Assembly: GCA_963969595.1 (NCBI GenBank)
Contig: OZ018410.1
Location: 682,001-746,000 of the forward strand
Origin: Neckera pumila
Lineage: Eukaryota > Streptophyta > Bryopsida > Hypnales > Neckeraceae
Direction: 5' to 3'
Length of the DNA stretch: 64,000 nucleotides
Part shown: one piece after another, positions 1-12,249 of the stretch
How positions within the stretch are numbered: position 1 is the first letter of the stretch
Layout of the letters: each line of letters starts with the position of its first letter
The notes under the pieces: generated by a model
What the model saw: the letters and a program-made list of their open reading frames with translations, nothing else
Databases searched by the model: none
What the model was told of the DNA's origin: nothing
Position numbers and translations under genes: made by a program

Positions 1-841
1 GGACAAACCAAGGAGATTATCCACATCAAGGCAAGTACAACAGGGAGGAGTGACAACTTTGAATTCTGCATCAGACGATATGGAAGTCACATCCGACGAA
101 GACGTGAAATGGAAAAGTAGAGGAGATTGTAGTGGGGCTGAGGTAAAAGGAGATAGTGATTACAAGCCTTAGAGACTGAAACGCCCTGAACCGCTTAGAT
201 GTTTTGATGCTCATCATACATAGAGCACATAATGGTAATTGGTTGGTAGAACTTTATATTGTAGTACAAGTTGTCTACTTTGCTTAGTGATGTAGAAAAC
301 ATCATTAGGATTGTTTGGTATTCAAACTGTTGGAATACAATCCAATAAAGTTTGATTATGTGTTTTCTTTCTTCAATGAGGTATAATATATTGCAAGAAT
401 TATATGTAGTGAATAGTTTCACCTTCATAGTTGTCCTAGTTTAATACGTGTAAATTGAATTCATACACTTAAAATTCAGAAAGAATTGATGTAATCTATG
501 GAAATGTTGGATTTTTGTTCAACAATGAATGAACTCTTAGAAGTTCTTAAGAAGACTTTGACATTTGTGGATGAAATTGAAAAAATGAATGGAAAAACAT
601 TGAGGCCTAGCTAAAAGCTCTCATAAATACTTATAAACCTCTATAGTACCCCATCTCAAGTTGAAGTAGAATACAAATTTATAAACATTTATAAGAGCTG
701 ATTATTGAAAACGAATAACAAGGTACACAATAAGATTCGAACCCGTGACCTCTTCAATATCAATAATGAAACAAACCCCCAAGTGTCTGCAATTGCAATG
801 GCTAATCTGCCCTATTTGTTCTAAAATTATTCCCGTCCTTG
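1..841. other. AT-rich stretch without a recognisable gene
   Basis: No open frame here has a recognisable domain; the longest frames are short and low in complexity. The only structure I can name is a tRNA-like promoter segment on the minus strand near 733-804, listed separately. Confidence 0.5.
733..804 (-). repeat. Possible tRNA-derived SINE head
   Basis: On the minus strand GGTTCGAATCT (743-733) matches the pol III B box, and TAGCCATTGC (804-795) sits about 60 bases upstream where an A box would lie. The context resembles the T-arm of a tRNA, but no cloverleaf can be folded confidently. It is either a SINE head or a decayed tRNA-like fragment. Confidence 0.35.
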
Positions 842-1767
842 TTAACCTCTAAAGTCCCATTGTCCCCTCAGGCGACAATTTGGAGTTCGTGTAGGTACCT
901 ACGGGCTGAATTTTTGTCTTGATTTTTTGAAACTTTTTTTGAAGATAGAAGAATTGATAAGCTTTGTGGGAATATAATTTTTTTTTCAATCGGTGCCCGT
1001 GAACAAAAGTTATGCCCAAATAACCTCAAAAGAGGGGAGAAGTGGCAGCAACAAAAATTTTGCAAATTTATTTTATTTTTATTTTTTTCCCCATAGATTA
1101 TATTTTTGTCTATATGGAAAGCTTTGATTCATTCCATTTGGATTTGTTATGAGAAAGTTAAAGGACAATCTAATTTTTTGGGCACTTAGAGCATCTTCCT
1201 GAAAAAAATAACTTGTAGGATTCATTTCTGAATGCAATTTTTATAATTTTTCAAAAAAAATAGTTCCACATGGTTTAGTATTTTTGCTAGAACAATCTCA
1301 CCATTGGGATTAGTGCACTTTATTTCCATATAAAAGATATTAATATGTTAAATTTTCCTTCTACCTACTAACCTACTTCTATTTAACAATTCTTTTAGTA
1401 ATAAAAATTAGGTTTCTTTGATTTGATTTTTTTTTGCTAGACTCTCAACTCAACTATGCACTATAAAGATTTAAAGCTCAAAACTCTGTAGTGCAAAAAT
1501 TTCAAGTTAAAAATGTTCAAAGTCAAAAAATCCAGTCCCACAATGAGCTGAAAAACTTGTCTTTTTCACTTTAAACGCAGATATCTTGCAATGTGTGCGG
1601 TCAAAAATTCTGAAATTTTTTCCACACATTGCCATACTAGTTAAGTATAAGATCCTATAGTCAGATGTGAAAAAAAAATAATTTTTAATTTTTTTACTCT
1701 TTGCTATAAAAATGGCAGTTTTGAGTGCTTTTTGGCAGAAAAATGGTCTTGGAGTTTTAGGAGTTAA
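842..1767 (+). repeat. TTAA-flanked AT-rich element, family A, copy 1 (complete)
   Basis: This 926-bp element starts TTAACCTCTAAAGTCCC and ends TTTTAGGAGTTAA, so it has TTAA on both sides and short imperfect inverted ends. A subterminal hairpin (TTGTCCCCTCAGGCGACAA) follows the left end. It holds no coding frame. The interior shares long phrases with copies at 15,821, 26,932, 39,665, 56,314 and 59,200. I define this orientation as forward. It looks like a non-autonomous DNA transposon, possibly piggyBac-type; the superfamily assignment is inference. Confidence 0.75.
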
Positions 1768-1789
1768 AGTGAGTAAGTGACTGTCGTCC

Positions 1790-2055
1790 TGAACCCGATC
1801 TCCCTGACCGCCTTGACCTCCCCGACCGCCCCGACTGCCTCGACCTCCCGGATCTCGCCGACCAACACCGACAACCGACCGACGCGGTCGTCATACTAAC
1901 CGCCGTCAGCCGTCCGACGCGGTCGTCAGACCAACAGCCGTCCGACGCGGTTGTCAGACCGATAGCTGTCCGACGCGATCGTCAGACCGACAGCCGTCCG
2001 ACGCGGTTGTCAGACTAATTGTCGTCAGCAGACCGACGCGGTCGTCAAACCGACC
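1790..2055. repeat. GC-rich minisatellite with GACGCGG cores
   Basis: After a short run of CGACC-type triplet-like repeats (1,790-1,866), the core GACGCGG or a one-base variant occurs at 1881, 1916, 1944, 1972, 2000 and 2035. The spacings are 35, 28, 28, 28 and 35 bases, all multiples of seven. The unit is close to CAGCCGTCCGACGCGGTCGT plus CAGACC. Its GC content is very different from the AT-rich flanks. Confidence 0.8.
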
Positions 2056-2812
2056 GCGGCGTCCGAATTACCTAAGGTAATTTTTTTTACGACGGTTTTA
2101 CCCACCGCATCCGGACGTTCGGATTTTGGACGTGAATTGGTCCCGGACGTTCGATATTGACAACTCAGGGCTGGTCTACTCTCAGAAATCGGAAAAAGAG
2201 TGGTCCTCACGGCTCTCTCTTTCTCTCTTTCAGCTGTGCAAGCACTAATCCTAAGTTGGGATGCTAGCAGACCTCTCTCTTGCGCTCAATGATCCTCAAG
2301 CACTCTCTTCCGCAGTCCGTCAACTCAAAACCCAATACTGATGCTCAGACCGGAAACCAATAATGGTGCACGTTGCTACAACTTTCAGTCAGGGCAGGAA
2401 ATTGTAAGTGACCAGTCTCTAGATAGATGGGGTTTAAGAAAGCCAATCCCAACTGCTCTTAATTATTCCCCTAATCCAGACTTTGCCCATTAAACCTGCC
2501 CGTTTAGGATTTCCGTTCACTAATGATTAGAACGTTCCCGTAGTTTCCTAGGGTTAAGTAGGCCACCGTTGGATGCCGGTTCCTGTTACCCCTTTCCTGA
2601 TCCGGTCTAGGCGAATTCGAACTCCGGTTCCTTGTTTCCGGTACATTCGGTTAGCCTTTGCATTGATTCCTGATCAGTCCACTTCCGGTTTCCGGTTCTA
2701 AACATTAGACGGTCTATAACTATCTTAAAATCAAAAAAATTTACTGCTAAGAAGAATATTATTCCTTCGTTTATATTTTAAATTAGTAAAAGTGAATCTT
2801 CAGGTTCCGACA
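2056..2812. other. Decayed CCGG-rich element flank
   Basis: No gene is seen. The stretch has the same CCGG and GGTTCCGG-rich texture as the flanks of the two gag-like genes at 7,597-8,070 and 14,935-15,431. It ends in GGTTCCGACA, comparable to GGTTGCGACA at 15,431. I read it as a remnant of the same element family; alignment would be needed to be sure. Confidence 0.35.
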
Positions 2813-3860
2813 ACAAGCATAGTACAATATCTGCTTGCTTGATAATAGCCAACTTGGCAATATCGTTTGCTATACGTGCGTTCTCTTGTAGCTTGTCATC
2901 CCGATCTCGCTGGTATTGCATCTCCTTTGTGAATTGACGCAATTGAACATCTATTTTGAATCGCTCCAGGTCACGATTGGCCTCCGTTTATTCTTTCATT
3001 TGAATCACCATTGTGTCCCCAGTTGCTTTAGTGGCTTCAGCAATTAGCATGTGACCAGTGGAAGACCTCTAATGAACCCTCGTGTTCCCTGGACATTGGT
3101 GCACCATGTTCTCGGCTGTATCGCTTGAGCTGAGGACGTATGCAGTGACACCCGGTGGGAGCATAGACCCAGGTCGCGAAGGCGGGGTCCAGATCAATTC
3201 ACTTCTGTGGAACGAGTCACCAACTACAAGTACGCGTGGTTCGAAAGGCGCCGATGCAGGGGAAAAGGAGCTTGACGTGTTCCCCACACTGGCCTCTTGC
3301 GTGGAGGCCATATCGATGGCATCTTCTGTCTCCTGTTCACTTTTGGACTCCTCCACAGTGTCTACTCTATGCGTAGCTGGTGGTTGATAATTTCAGTCAT
3401 GGGCTGACTGCAAATCCCTACTATGAGGCGGCTGCATGCTTGGTCAGCCACCATACCATTCGTGGATACTGTAGAATACTTCCTCTGTGAAAGATTGAGG
3501 CAGCCCCTCTGCTTTTCATTGGCTTCCATTCATGATCCAATAGTCAGCAGCATTGGTGCCCATCCGCAAAAAGTAATCTGCAATGTGTTTATATTCTAGA
3601 ATGAGTTGATTCCACTTGCTTTTGCATGCAATACCATCACGGAAAACAGGTGAGAATCCAGCTCGCACAACATTCAAACTGATGCGGGTCCACTTGTTGG
3701 AATCAGGACTCATTAGATCCCGTCCATCCATAGCATCTAGTTCTTCTAAAAATAAGTCTCTCTTTGCTTGAATCAACGCCATGATCTCCGCAGGTTGCCA
3801 ATTTGGGCCCCTATCTTTGCGGGCATGTTTTGCAGCAGGAGTCGTAGACAGTGCTTCCAC
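2813..3860 (-). pseudogene. Myb/SANT-like DNA-binding protein, pseudogene
   Basis: The first 115 codons (3860-3516) encode a trihelix/Myb-SANT-like domain: a GPNWQPAEIMALIQAKRD helix, a KWTRIS segment, an ACKSKWNQLILEYKHIADY helix and a DYWIMN end. The same frame continues to about 2,813. It includes a serine-rich linker (3356-3069) and a charged coiled-coil tail (RDLERFKIDVQLRQFTKEMQ) as in plant proteins of this kind. The frame is cut by stops at 3518-3516 (TGA), 3071-3069 (TAG), 2990-2988 (TAA) and two or more between 3,515 and 3,380. There is no ATG: the frame opens just after a TGA near 3,873. Such proteins are common as transposon-associated (Harbinger-type) or amplified host factors in seedless plants. 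It is a dead copy. Confidence 0.7.
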
Positions 3861-3873
3861 TACTGTGGCTGGT

Positions 3874-4560
3874 CAAGGAGATTTTACTGTTGCAGTGGGA
3901 CGGATGGGAAAAACGTTACCTCTGGCGCTGCCCACTCCTTCACAACAAGAAGAGAATACGGTATCAGCACCTCATTGTTTGTTTTAGCAAAGTAAATTGT
4001 ATGCATACAAGAAGTTGGGTACACTGAATTTGACAGAACAGAGGGGTCGTGAGGGAATTGCTTACGGTCCCCAATGAGTACGTCGGTCACAGCAGTTGAA
4101 GGTTGCGTCCCATGTCGCATGTAAGCTGCGCAACGCACGTCCACAACTTTCTAAATCAATCTATCATTGTCCTCACTAGAGCTTTGGAGTTTGTGTTTGT
4201 TGTGTGCAAGTGACAATCCAGAAACTATGCATGGAGAGAGACAACACTCACCCATAACAGCGACAGCAGCAGCAACACTTGCGGCACCTTCAGGTCCGCA
4301 CCCCTGTCGATTGTGCATGATTCGCTTCAGTACTAACGTCCAAACTCAAGTCCAAAGTATGACAATGTCAATCAAAGTATCACCAAGTAAAGGAACTGTC
4401 GCATGCAAGGCATGCACAACGTTGTGAATGGGATCGATAACAAGCAACTAATCGGGCTAATGTGCAAGATTCCGAAAATGCTAAACAATAGTGATCCACT
4501 AGCAACAATGAAGCAGGTTTTCTGACAATTTTAACAGATTCTCACACAAAGTGTTGTACG
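3874..4560. other. No recognisable gene
   Basis: A minus-strand frame at 4144-3884 (86 residues) lies directly upstream of the SANT pseudogene in a different frame. It shows no domain I recognise and could be a decayed upstream exon. Nothing else is visible. Confidence 0.3.
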
Positions 4561-5661
4561 CGCAATCTAGGCGTAAGTATCTTTAGCCACAGTATTGTGC
4601 TAAAATGACACGAGTTATCGTCCCAGGGAATTCCAAGATGATGCTGCACATTCCAAGTTTCCGGATTCTCTTTCCTCCTCAATCCAATCACCTATTCACT
4701 TCTTTCCAAAACTTTCCACTATCTGGATTCCTATCCGAATCCGGTTCAACCCGGATTCCAGTTTCCACTTCCAAATCGAGATGGTTTCTTTCACCTCTGT
4801 TTCACCCTCAGAGGGTCCGCTTTGATCTTTCGAGGGGTAGGGACTTCACTACTCTGGTTCTCACACTCACTAAACTTGACAAATACAAAAACCCACACAC
4901 AAATATTTCAAGGAGTTGCAACAGGGAAAGAAAATCCGGATCCTTACAACTTCTTAGACACCCGATCCGGAAAGCAGGTCACTCAAGACTCGATCCACTC
5001 CTCACTACAACGACAGATCACAGGGTTTCGGAACCTACCGGGGGTGGTTTGTTAAGTGCTAGACCTTTCCGAGGTTGGCAGACCTTCCGGAAGAGTGGCG
5101 ACTTCCTTTGGGCGGGCGCTTACCTCTGCACGGGTTGACAACCAGACTCGCTTCCGCTACTCAGTTGACCGGATCACCATTACGGTAATTTAAAGGCGCT
5201 GTGCACTTCCACTCAGTCAAGAATCTAACATTGTTTCAAATGTACCTTTCAAATGGAACCGACTGCCTAAGATCCGGATTCCTCCTCACCCCTCTTTCCT
5301 CACACTCTAGTACAGTCATAAGCATTCAGACCAACACTTGAATACAAAGATGAAAATCCGGAAGCTCACACAGCACTTAGATTAAAAGAAAGGAATGGAA
5401 TACAAGATGAAAATCTGCCAGGAGAGAATCCCTACACAACAAGCTTGCCAGCCCTTAAAACCCCACAAAAACTCAACACCTAAAAGCCCAAAAAGCAGCG
5501 CCGGAAATCCAGGCAGCCAATCAAAGAACCCCCCGAAATACCCGGAAAATCCACTGCCGGCTTGTCCTAAAAATAAATCCGGAATCAGGGTCCCAAGCGC
5601 GGAAAACCCGTTCCGGAACTAGAATTCAAATCCTAAACCAAAATCCAAACATCCTAACTAA
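4561..5661. other. Downstream flank of gag-like element 1
   Basis: This CCGG-rich segment lies just past the stop of the minus-strand gene at 5,662. It shares phrases with 12,250-13,272 beside the second copy: ACCTCTGTTTCACC followed by CAGAGGGT (4,791-4,820 and 12,410-12,431), and a CACTCAAGACTCGATCC / CACTCAAAGACC segment followed by CTACAACGAC. The shared flank shows that the two genes belong to one duplicated or mobile unit of roughly 3.3 kb. Frames on the plus strand (such as 4,605-5,138) look accidental. Confidence 0.5.
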
Positions 5662-7596
5662 CTACTTCCTCCGCGACTTCTTTGAACTGCTGCCGCCTTG
5701 CGTCCCTCCTGTCGTCTTCGTGGGAGTGTTCCGGACACTTGCTCGGGTCTGGATTGGACGCCGGATGAGTGGAGTTGTGGTGACTTCCGTCTCCTCGTCA
5801 TTGGATAAGACTAACTCCCTATTCGACTCCATCTCAATGGGTTGCCCCAATGAAGCTCCAACCAGATCCTCTGCACCGCCTTCCTCTGCTTGCTCGAATG
5901 CTTCCTCCATGTGGGTAAAGTCTTCCGGATGTGTCTTGGCCGAATTCTCCACCACAAGCATCTGGCTTGTGAGATCCATCCGAACCGGAGAAACCAGGAC
6001 CGTGGATCCTATGTTCCCCTCTGGTACCCTTGCCGTGCGTGGAGGAAATGTGACCAGGACCGTCTTCACCGGAGTTTCCTGAACCATTGGAGAACCCGAA
6101 CCCTTCTTGGCAACATCTGCGGTTAACCTCTCTCTCCTTCAAGACAGCCCCGCCTGACCTGCACACTGAGCCGTAACGTCCTTCAGCAAGGCTTGGAGCC
6201 CTTGCTCCGATATGGGTGTCCTTCCGGCGGGGACTGGTTTGGCCGGAGTCTTCCACAGCTGCGCACTTTGCACTTCCGGAAATTTGGTAAAGTCCATGAC
6301 TGCCGGATCAAGAAAACCCAACAGCTTCCTCATCTCCGCCAGTACGTTCTCCATCTTGATCTCATAATCCACCAGGATCTTGAGAATCATACTTCCGGTG
6401 ACGACGCCCTCTTGAATTAACTTATCGGTGAAGAGCCGGGCGTGCGTGATTTGATCCGCGGGCTGTCCCACCAAATCTGTAAGTGTCCTCACTACCTGCA
6501 TCGCATCCGACTCTCTCTTGGATGCGAACTGGAGGGCTTCATCCGCAATCCCCAGACGGGACTGGAGTTGGATCTTCTCCTCCTCCAGTTTCCGGATCTG
6601 ATCCTCCTTCTTACTGAGCAAAGTCGGATCCGGGCGCTTTCTGAGCTCCCCCAAAATCTCGTTCGGTTCCACCTTCATTTCATTCGATATCATACATATA
6701 AAATGCGTCAATTCCTCATACCGGTTCCTCGTCTCTTGGAACCACTCTTCTCCGGAATTGAACAACTCGTTCCCTCCAAGGTCTGAGAAGGTCCGGCCTG
6801 ATTCCCCCGTTTCCAGAACCTGCTGTTTCCCCCTTGCATTTGGATTGGTCGACTTCCGCCACGAAGTTTCCGCCCTCTCCGGCCTTGGCGGTGTCAATTC
6901 CGGAACGGTTTCCTCGGCCTGCTTCTCCGGTTCCGGAGCCAGACTGTACTTGAGCATATCCTCGGCCACCTTGTAGTCCTTGGTTTCCTGCTCACTCACA
7001 ATCTCGTGGTGGTAGTACAGGTGGAAGAGGTAGGTGCTGAGCGGGCTGGACTTGGCCTTCTGCACGCCGTCCGCTAGTTTCTGCACCACGGCCTTCAATA
7101 TCCTCCCCGAGTGTACCGGTCTGTTCTCCATTGCTCCAAAAATGGTGTTGCCCAACGTGCTGGTGAGCCGGGTGGGCTTCTCCGGATACAAGATCGGAAC
7201 CAGGAATTCCAGCACCTGTCTCTGCCTCACGTCAATGCAATCGTGGATCGCATATTCTTCCTTCGGATGGAGTAGATTCCGGAACTTCCTGTGAACGTAC
7301 CCGTCATTCCTCAAGGCATATCCGAAACCTGCCTTAAGGAACAAATAGACTTCCGTCCACATCTCCTTGGTCCACTTGGCCGACTTCCCTCGCTCCGTCA
7401 ATTTTAACTGATTTGGAGCTCCAGCCACGACTTTGTGGATCATCGCCTCGTCTTTGAGATTCCAGGGTTTGCGCAACAACCCCGCGCATCCCATGCTGTC
7501 CAAATCACCTTCCAAAAGCACCCGTGCTTTTGGGTCCGTCGGTATGACCGGATTGAGCCACCCGGCCGTAACTGTCGGTTTGCGAGATTCCTCCAT
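5662..7596 (-). pseudogene. Gag-like or unrecognised family, copy 1, one in-frame stop
   Basis: From the ATG at 7596 one frame runs 485 codons to a TGA at 6141-6139, then continues without a shift to a TAG at 5662, about 645 codons in all. The N-terminal 230 residues hold a globular region with the phrases LEFLVPILYPEKP, GNTIFG and PLSTYLFHLYYHHE, shared with the copy at 13,273-14,934. Next come an acidic, proline-rich linker and a coiled coil (KKEDQIRKLEEEKIQLQSRL) with more charged helices. The C-terminus is basic (SSSKKSRRK). I do not recognise the family. The architecture (globular N-part, coiled coil, basic tail) and duplication with shared flanks suggest a retroelement gag-like or domesticated transposon protein. 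The single TGA means either a recent nonsense mutation or stop-codon readthrough. Confidence 0.6.
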
Positions 7597-8070
7597 CCAC
7601 GCCAACCAAATCCCACTAACCCGGTGCAATTGGCACCCTCCTTTCCTTCTCTCCCTATCCGATCCTATCTCACCACTCTTTCACTCAGCTAATGCACGCT
7701 CCAAACCTGCAAACACACATGCATCCTCAAGCGGAAGAAAGAGAGAGAAGAAATGGAGGAGAACGGCTTAAGTAGCCGGCCAGCGACCGACATCCGTTGG
7801 GGCGGCCCATAAATGCGCCGCCTTTTTCCAACGGAACCCTAATTCCCGGACCGGAACCTAGGTCGTAGGTTTCCTAAATCCGGATCACCTTCCAGATTAC
7901 GGATCCCGTTAAGATCCGTTCCTTAACCATTTTACAGTTTTTGCTAGTCCGAAACTTTCCCAGTTTCCTAGTTTGGCTAACTGTTCTGGGTTACTACATT
8001 CGTATTCGAAAATTTCGAAAAACCTCACTAGTCTACTCCTAAACTAATTCGGAATTCCGGAGTTTGACAT
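7597..8070. other. Upstream flank of gag-like element 1
   Basis: This GC-richer flank is rich in CCGG and GGATCC words, like 14,935-15,431. It ends near GGAGTTTGACA at 8,070, where the base composition drops to the AT-rich background. The minus strand has no clear TATA box; TACTTAAG near 7,768-7,775 is the closest match. Confidence 0.35.
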
Positions 8071-9084
8071 TACATACTCCCACACAAAGCTCGCAGATTT
8101 TCTCTCAAAGTTTGTAGAGGCTTTCTAGGGACATCCCCAGACTCGTTTATAGTTCAAGATTTGCACGGCATTGGCGTCGGACTTCATTTCGTGTCTTGTA
8201 CAATACTTGCGCGGTCGATGCTCAAGGTGGCGGCTCATAAATTTCAAAGTGCCAGTTAAGAGGAGCTAGCAGCCGTCACTCATACTTCAGTGGGCCCTCC
8301 AAGCACTCATAGTTAACTGGGCCCTCCCAGTACCATTAACAAAAACCGACTGCATTAAGGAAAAATCTTCATTTCCTGAAGATCAAGGTCCAACATAATT
8401 GCACACGCAACAACTTGTATTAAAAAACTATTTCGTGAAAGGCCCATTAAGCCACCGCTCTTTTTCCTACGCCACATCCGCGCCACCTCTGCGTCCCTGT
8501 AGGATCGGCATTCCCGAATTGCCACTGGTGTGAATGACCACTTACTTTTCCTTCTAACACCACCCTCATGTTTGACCCCTGATGCCAAGTGCAGATGGAC
8601 CTTTACTGAGCTGAGTATCCTTGGGGCACAAGCATCGTACCAAGGACAATGAGGTACCCATTTGTCCAACCAATTCAATGCATAAAATAAAGATCCACCC
8701 AATGCCAGCATACTTGGCAGCGAAGTAGAAGCAAGGAATGAAGAGAACCCAAGAGAAACAACCCTTTCCTTGACTCAAGGAAAAAAGGCTTCAGCAGAGG
8801 CATGTAGTGACCTACAGAATCGCCTGCATTGTACTGTATATCGCTATCAGCAACAACACATTTCTGCAGCCATCCCAGCATGTTGGAAACAACCATCCTC
8901 ATCAAAACATTTCAGTATGAAAAACAATTGAACCTTGTTCAGTATCTTGAAGCTCAGTTTGAACCTTGGTAACTTAAATATTTTGCACTAGAGAGATTTG
9001 AGGTTTAAATCTCATTATGGACAATCTTTACGATGGGAAATTCAGTTCAAAAATGGACCCAACGCATTACTTTCTCAAGTACTT
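8071..9084. other. No recognisable gene
   Basis: Overlapping minus-strand frames at 8,355-8,905 give partly hydrophobic peptides in different frames. They may be remnants of a decayed coding region. I recognise no domain. Confidence 0.3.
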
Positions 9085-9306
9085 GCCCAATAAACAAGAT
9101 TTTTCATGATTTTAACATCACTTATCCAAATGAAATGAATCAAAGCTTTCTATATAGACAAATATATAATCTATGAGATTTTTTATTTTTTTATTTTTTA
9201 AATTCAAATTTATGTGAATTTTTTTTTGCCCACTCCCATATTTTGAGGTCATTTGGGAGACAAATTGAAGGTTAATCCCAACGTGACAAAGGTCCTTTAG
9301 GATTAA
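9085..9306 (-). repeat. TTAA element family A, truncated fragment
   Basis: The family A interior phrase CCAAATGAAATGAATCAAAG is present at about 9,126-9,145. The copy ends with GGTCCTTTAGGATTAA at 9,306, the family's terminal motif. The other end is missing. Positions 9,307-9,779 beyond it are AT-rich without a visible gene. Confidence 0.65.
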
Positions 9307-9779
9307 TAACTTCAAATAAATATTTGAAAAAACACTTAGAAATAACATTGGAGAGTACACAAAGATACATTGATAGGACGTGAAAATGACAAGATCTAAG
9401 GAAAATCCACCTAAAATTGTTTAATTAAGCATTTGTGCTTGTACTTCACCTTTACGCCAAATGTATCTATAAATAGTGATCTGACTAATTTCAAGTGGAA
9501 TGTAAGAAATTATTGACTAAGCCTAGATTTGTCATGCCCATCTTGATGTATATACTACAAAAACCGTCTATAATTATAGGATATATATAAATATATGTTA
9601 TAAATACCCATATTTTTTAAGTATTTATGATACATATACCTTCTATAGTTTGTAGTATTTATATTATAGGTACTTATATTGTAGGCTCAATGCTCACAAG
9701 CTTGCATTCTTGATCTCACATACTAGCACCGTTGCCAAAGCCTATAATAAGGTTCATTGGGTAGTACAAAAAAATTACT

Positions 9780-10420
9780 ATAAGTCAAAACTATTATTAT
9801 TATTTTTTCTTATAGAAAGTGTTTTTGTTTACGTGGAACAATTTAATTCATTTAGTTTGGACTAGTGATGAAAAAGTTATGAATAATCTTATTCATTGGG
9901 CAATCTAAGCATATTTTGAAAAACTAATTTATTAGTTTCATTTTTTAACACGATTTTCACAATTTTTAAAAAAAAAAAATCATCAAGGTTTAGTTTTTGT
10001 ACTAAACAGTCTCACCATTGACATATTGTATTTCAAGTCCATCTTAGACCTAATACAATCTTGTACCTACTTCTATAGTTCTAATGATTATCAAGTGTGT
10101 GTTCTTTGAATTCTTTTGCCCTAAACTTTCAATTCAATTTTCCTAAATATAAATTTTTTTAATGCAATATTAGTAGTTCAAAAAATTTAAGCTAGAAAGA
10201 TTCAAAAGTTTAAATACTAGTCAAGCAAGGTGCAATTTTTTTTTAGTTAAAATGAAAACATCTTGTAATCTACAATGTCAAAGTTTATGAACTTTCTTCC
10301 ATGCATTCCTATACTAGTTTAGTGCAATACCCTACAATTAAATATGCAATAAAACAATTTCTAGAGATTTCTGTACTTTGCAATAGAAATGGCAATTTTA
10401 ATGAAATTCAAATAGAACTA
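9780..10420 (+). repeat. TTAA element family A, internal fragment
   Basis: The order of family A phrases is kept: a TTCATTTAGTTTGGA-like segment, CAATCTCACCATTG-like and TACCTACTTCTA segments, then GCAATAGAAATGGCAATTTT. The fragment lacks both TTAA ends and is more diverged than the complete copies, so it is an old, truncated copy. Confidence 0.6.
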
Positions 10421-10951
10421 TGCCCTTGTTGTTGCATAATTAAAAAATGTATCTCCTCATGAATTGGGCTCTATACCCCTTACCAACACATTTCTTTGCA
10501 TATATCAGAGAAAAAATGGACTTGCGAGAAGGTTGCAAAGAAGTGCTTTAGAGGACTCAGGGATTACACTTATTTCTTCCTTTCCAAAACTGTTCCCCTA
10601 TTTTTGCTCACCATTAGCGGCGAGGGGGGGAGATGAGTGCATACAGATAGTGAATGCAATACTATTGGGTAGTACACCCGAATTGCCAAAGCCGTTGGTA
10701 CAGAAAGATCATATTTAAATGGAAAAGAGTTGTGTTGTTTATTGTTTATTTGAAGAGATGGGACAATATGATTACTTTGACAATAGAATATTGGCAAGTT
10801 GAGTTGGCAACAAAATTTCATGTACAAAGTCTGCATATTTTTGGCTACGCATAGATTTCTTGTTTTCAGCATAATTGAAAGAAATACAAATAAGATTACT
10901 TGAAAATCTATAAGATCATGAGGTGTATTTTTCCAACAGCAATACTGAGGC

Positions 10952-12134
10952 CTAATTCAGACAATTTCCTTTATCAGTGCTACAAAGCTTATAATAAGTG
11001 GCATTACATAGAAAGTGTTTGCACAAAGAAAGTACTGAAATTGAACCCTCTACCATTCTACTTAAACCTAAAGTAAATATTGAAAATAAATCTTCATTCA
11101 TCACCATTTTTATTTGTTGGGATAGACTCTCAAGAGAGGTACCTTGAATGAACCCAAGCACAACCATTTTGCCACTTTGCAAGCCTCACACTTCCAGACG
11201 ATGCAAAAATAAATTTAATGCTTCTTTTCTATTAGCGCCCTAGAAGCTATCACGATTGGACTACTTGCTAGTGCCCTAGATTTTTCTTGCTTGCACTCCC
11301 TCTCTTGGATCACATGATACCACCATTGGAACATTTGCACAATTGAGAGACGGTGTTGTTGAATTTTAAAATGTTGGATATGCTTTGTGTAAGTTGTTTT
11401 TGCCTTGTAGTGGCTTTTTTCCATCCCCTAGGTTGATCAAACTAATTTGCTCCTATACTTTTTAACAAACCAAGAGCTATATTTTCACTATGACATGTTG
11501 CCAAAATCTAGATGAGAAAAAATATTAATATAAATTGTATTGCAAAATATCAATGACAATATGGTAACTTGCAATTCAACAAACAACAATGCTGTTATGA
11601 ATAATGACACTTACAACATAATGCATAACAGAGCCCTCCCCAAAGCAACCACGTATGCTTTGCTCCATTGCTCAATGATGCTTTTGTAGGCCCTTTGCTG
11701 TGTTGTGCTCAAGAAAAAGTCAGATGTCTTTGACTAGGTTTACTCATATATTGAAAGTATGGCAAGAATTCTGTGAATGCCAACCACACCTCTTGGTGTT
11801 GAACCTTTGATTGCCCTTGCTTTGTGTTTTTTTTTTTGCATCACAAATGTCTTTTCACACCGTGTCAAAGGTAGACCAAGTTGAAGGTTGAAACATCTTG
11901 GAACCTGCTCTTGATAGCTTTAGGCCCCGCGTTAGAACAACAAATCCACCACAAAGCCTAGCTTTTGACAACGCTTTTTCCATTGCCGCCACAACTTCCT
12001 TCCTCTCAATGGGGTCCTTGAGGAGCCAAATGTACAAAATTTGCAAGTGCACGAGTTTTTTCAATGACACAACACATTGCATGAAGATTGCAAAAATGGA
12101 CATACTCAATGGGAATTGTCGCAGCACAGGTTAA
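10952..12134 (-). pseudogene. Decayed minus-strand gene, family not recognised
   Basis: From 12,127 a frame encodes LKDPIERKEVVAAMEKALSK followed by a CGGFVVLTRGLKL segment. It continues in the same frame past a TGA near 11,853 into a glutamine-rich stretch and EVWLAFTEFLPYFQ, with another TGA further on. Separate minus-strand frames at 11,424-11,215 (CKQEKSRALASSP) and 11,182-10,952 may be later exons or unrelated. The frame continuity across single stops argues for a decayed protein-coding gene, probably from a mobile element. The stretch 10,421-10,951 shows nothing else. Confidence 0.4.
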
Positions 12135-12192
12135 GCAAATTCCTAGTTATACTACCAAAAACCACTTTAAAGTATAACAAAGTGACTCTAAA

Positions 12193-12246
12193 GATCGAAC
12201 CCGCGAGATTCTATGAAGTATCTAGCCTTATTTGGTCTCTAAGCTA
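12193..12246 (-). repeat. Possible tRNA-derived SINE head
   Basis: On the minus strand GGTTCGATC (12,201-12,193) resembles a B box, and TAGCTTAGAG (12,246-12,237) fits the A-box pattern TRGCNNAR. They are about 45 bases apart, a normal tRNA spacing. The rest does not fold into a standard tRNA that I can support. It abuts the flank of gag-like element 2. Confidence 0.4.
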
Positions 12247-12249
12247 AGT

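Noticed and set aside
4605..5138. 177-codon plus-strand frame
   Set aside because: It lies in a non-coding flank shared with the second element copy, and the frame is not kept there.
6088..6141. A short intron removing the TGA of gag-like copy 1
   Set aside because: The only GT-AG pair spanning the stop would give an intron of about 42 bases, too short for a normal plant intron.
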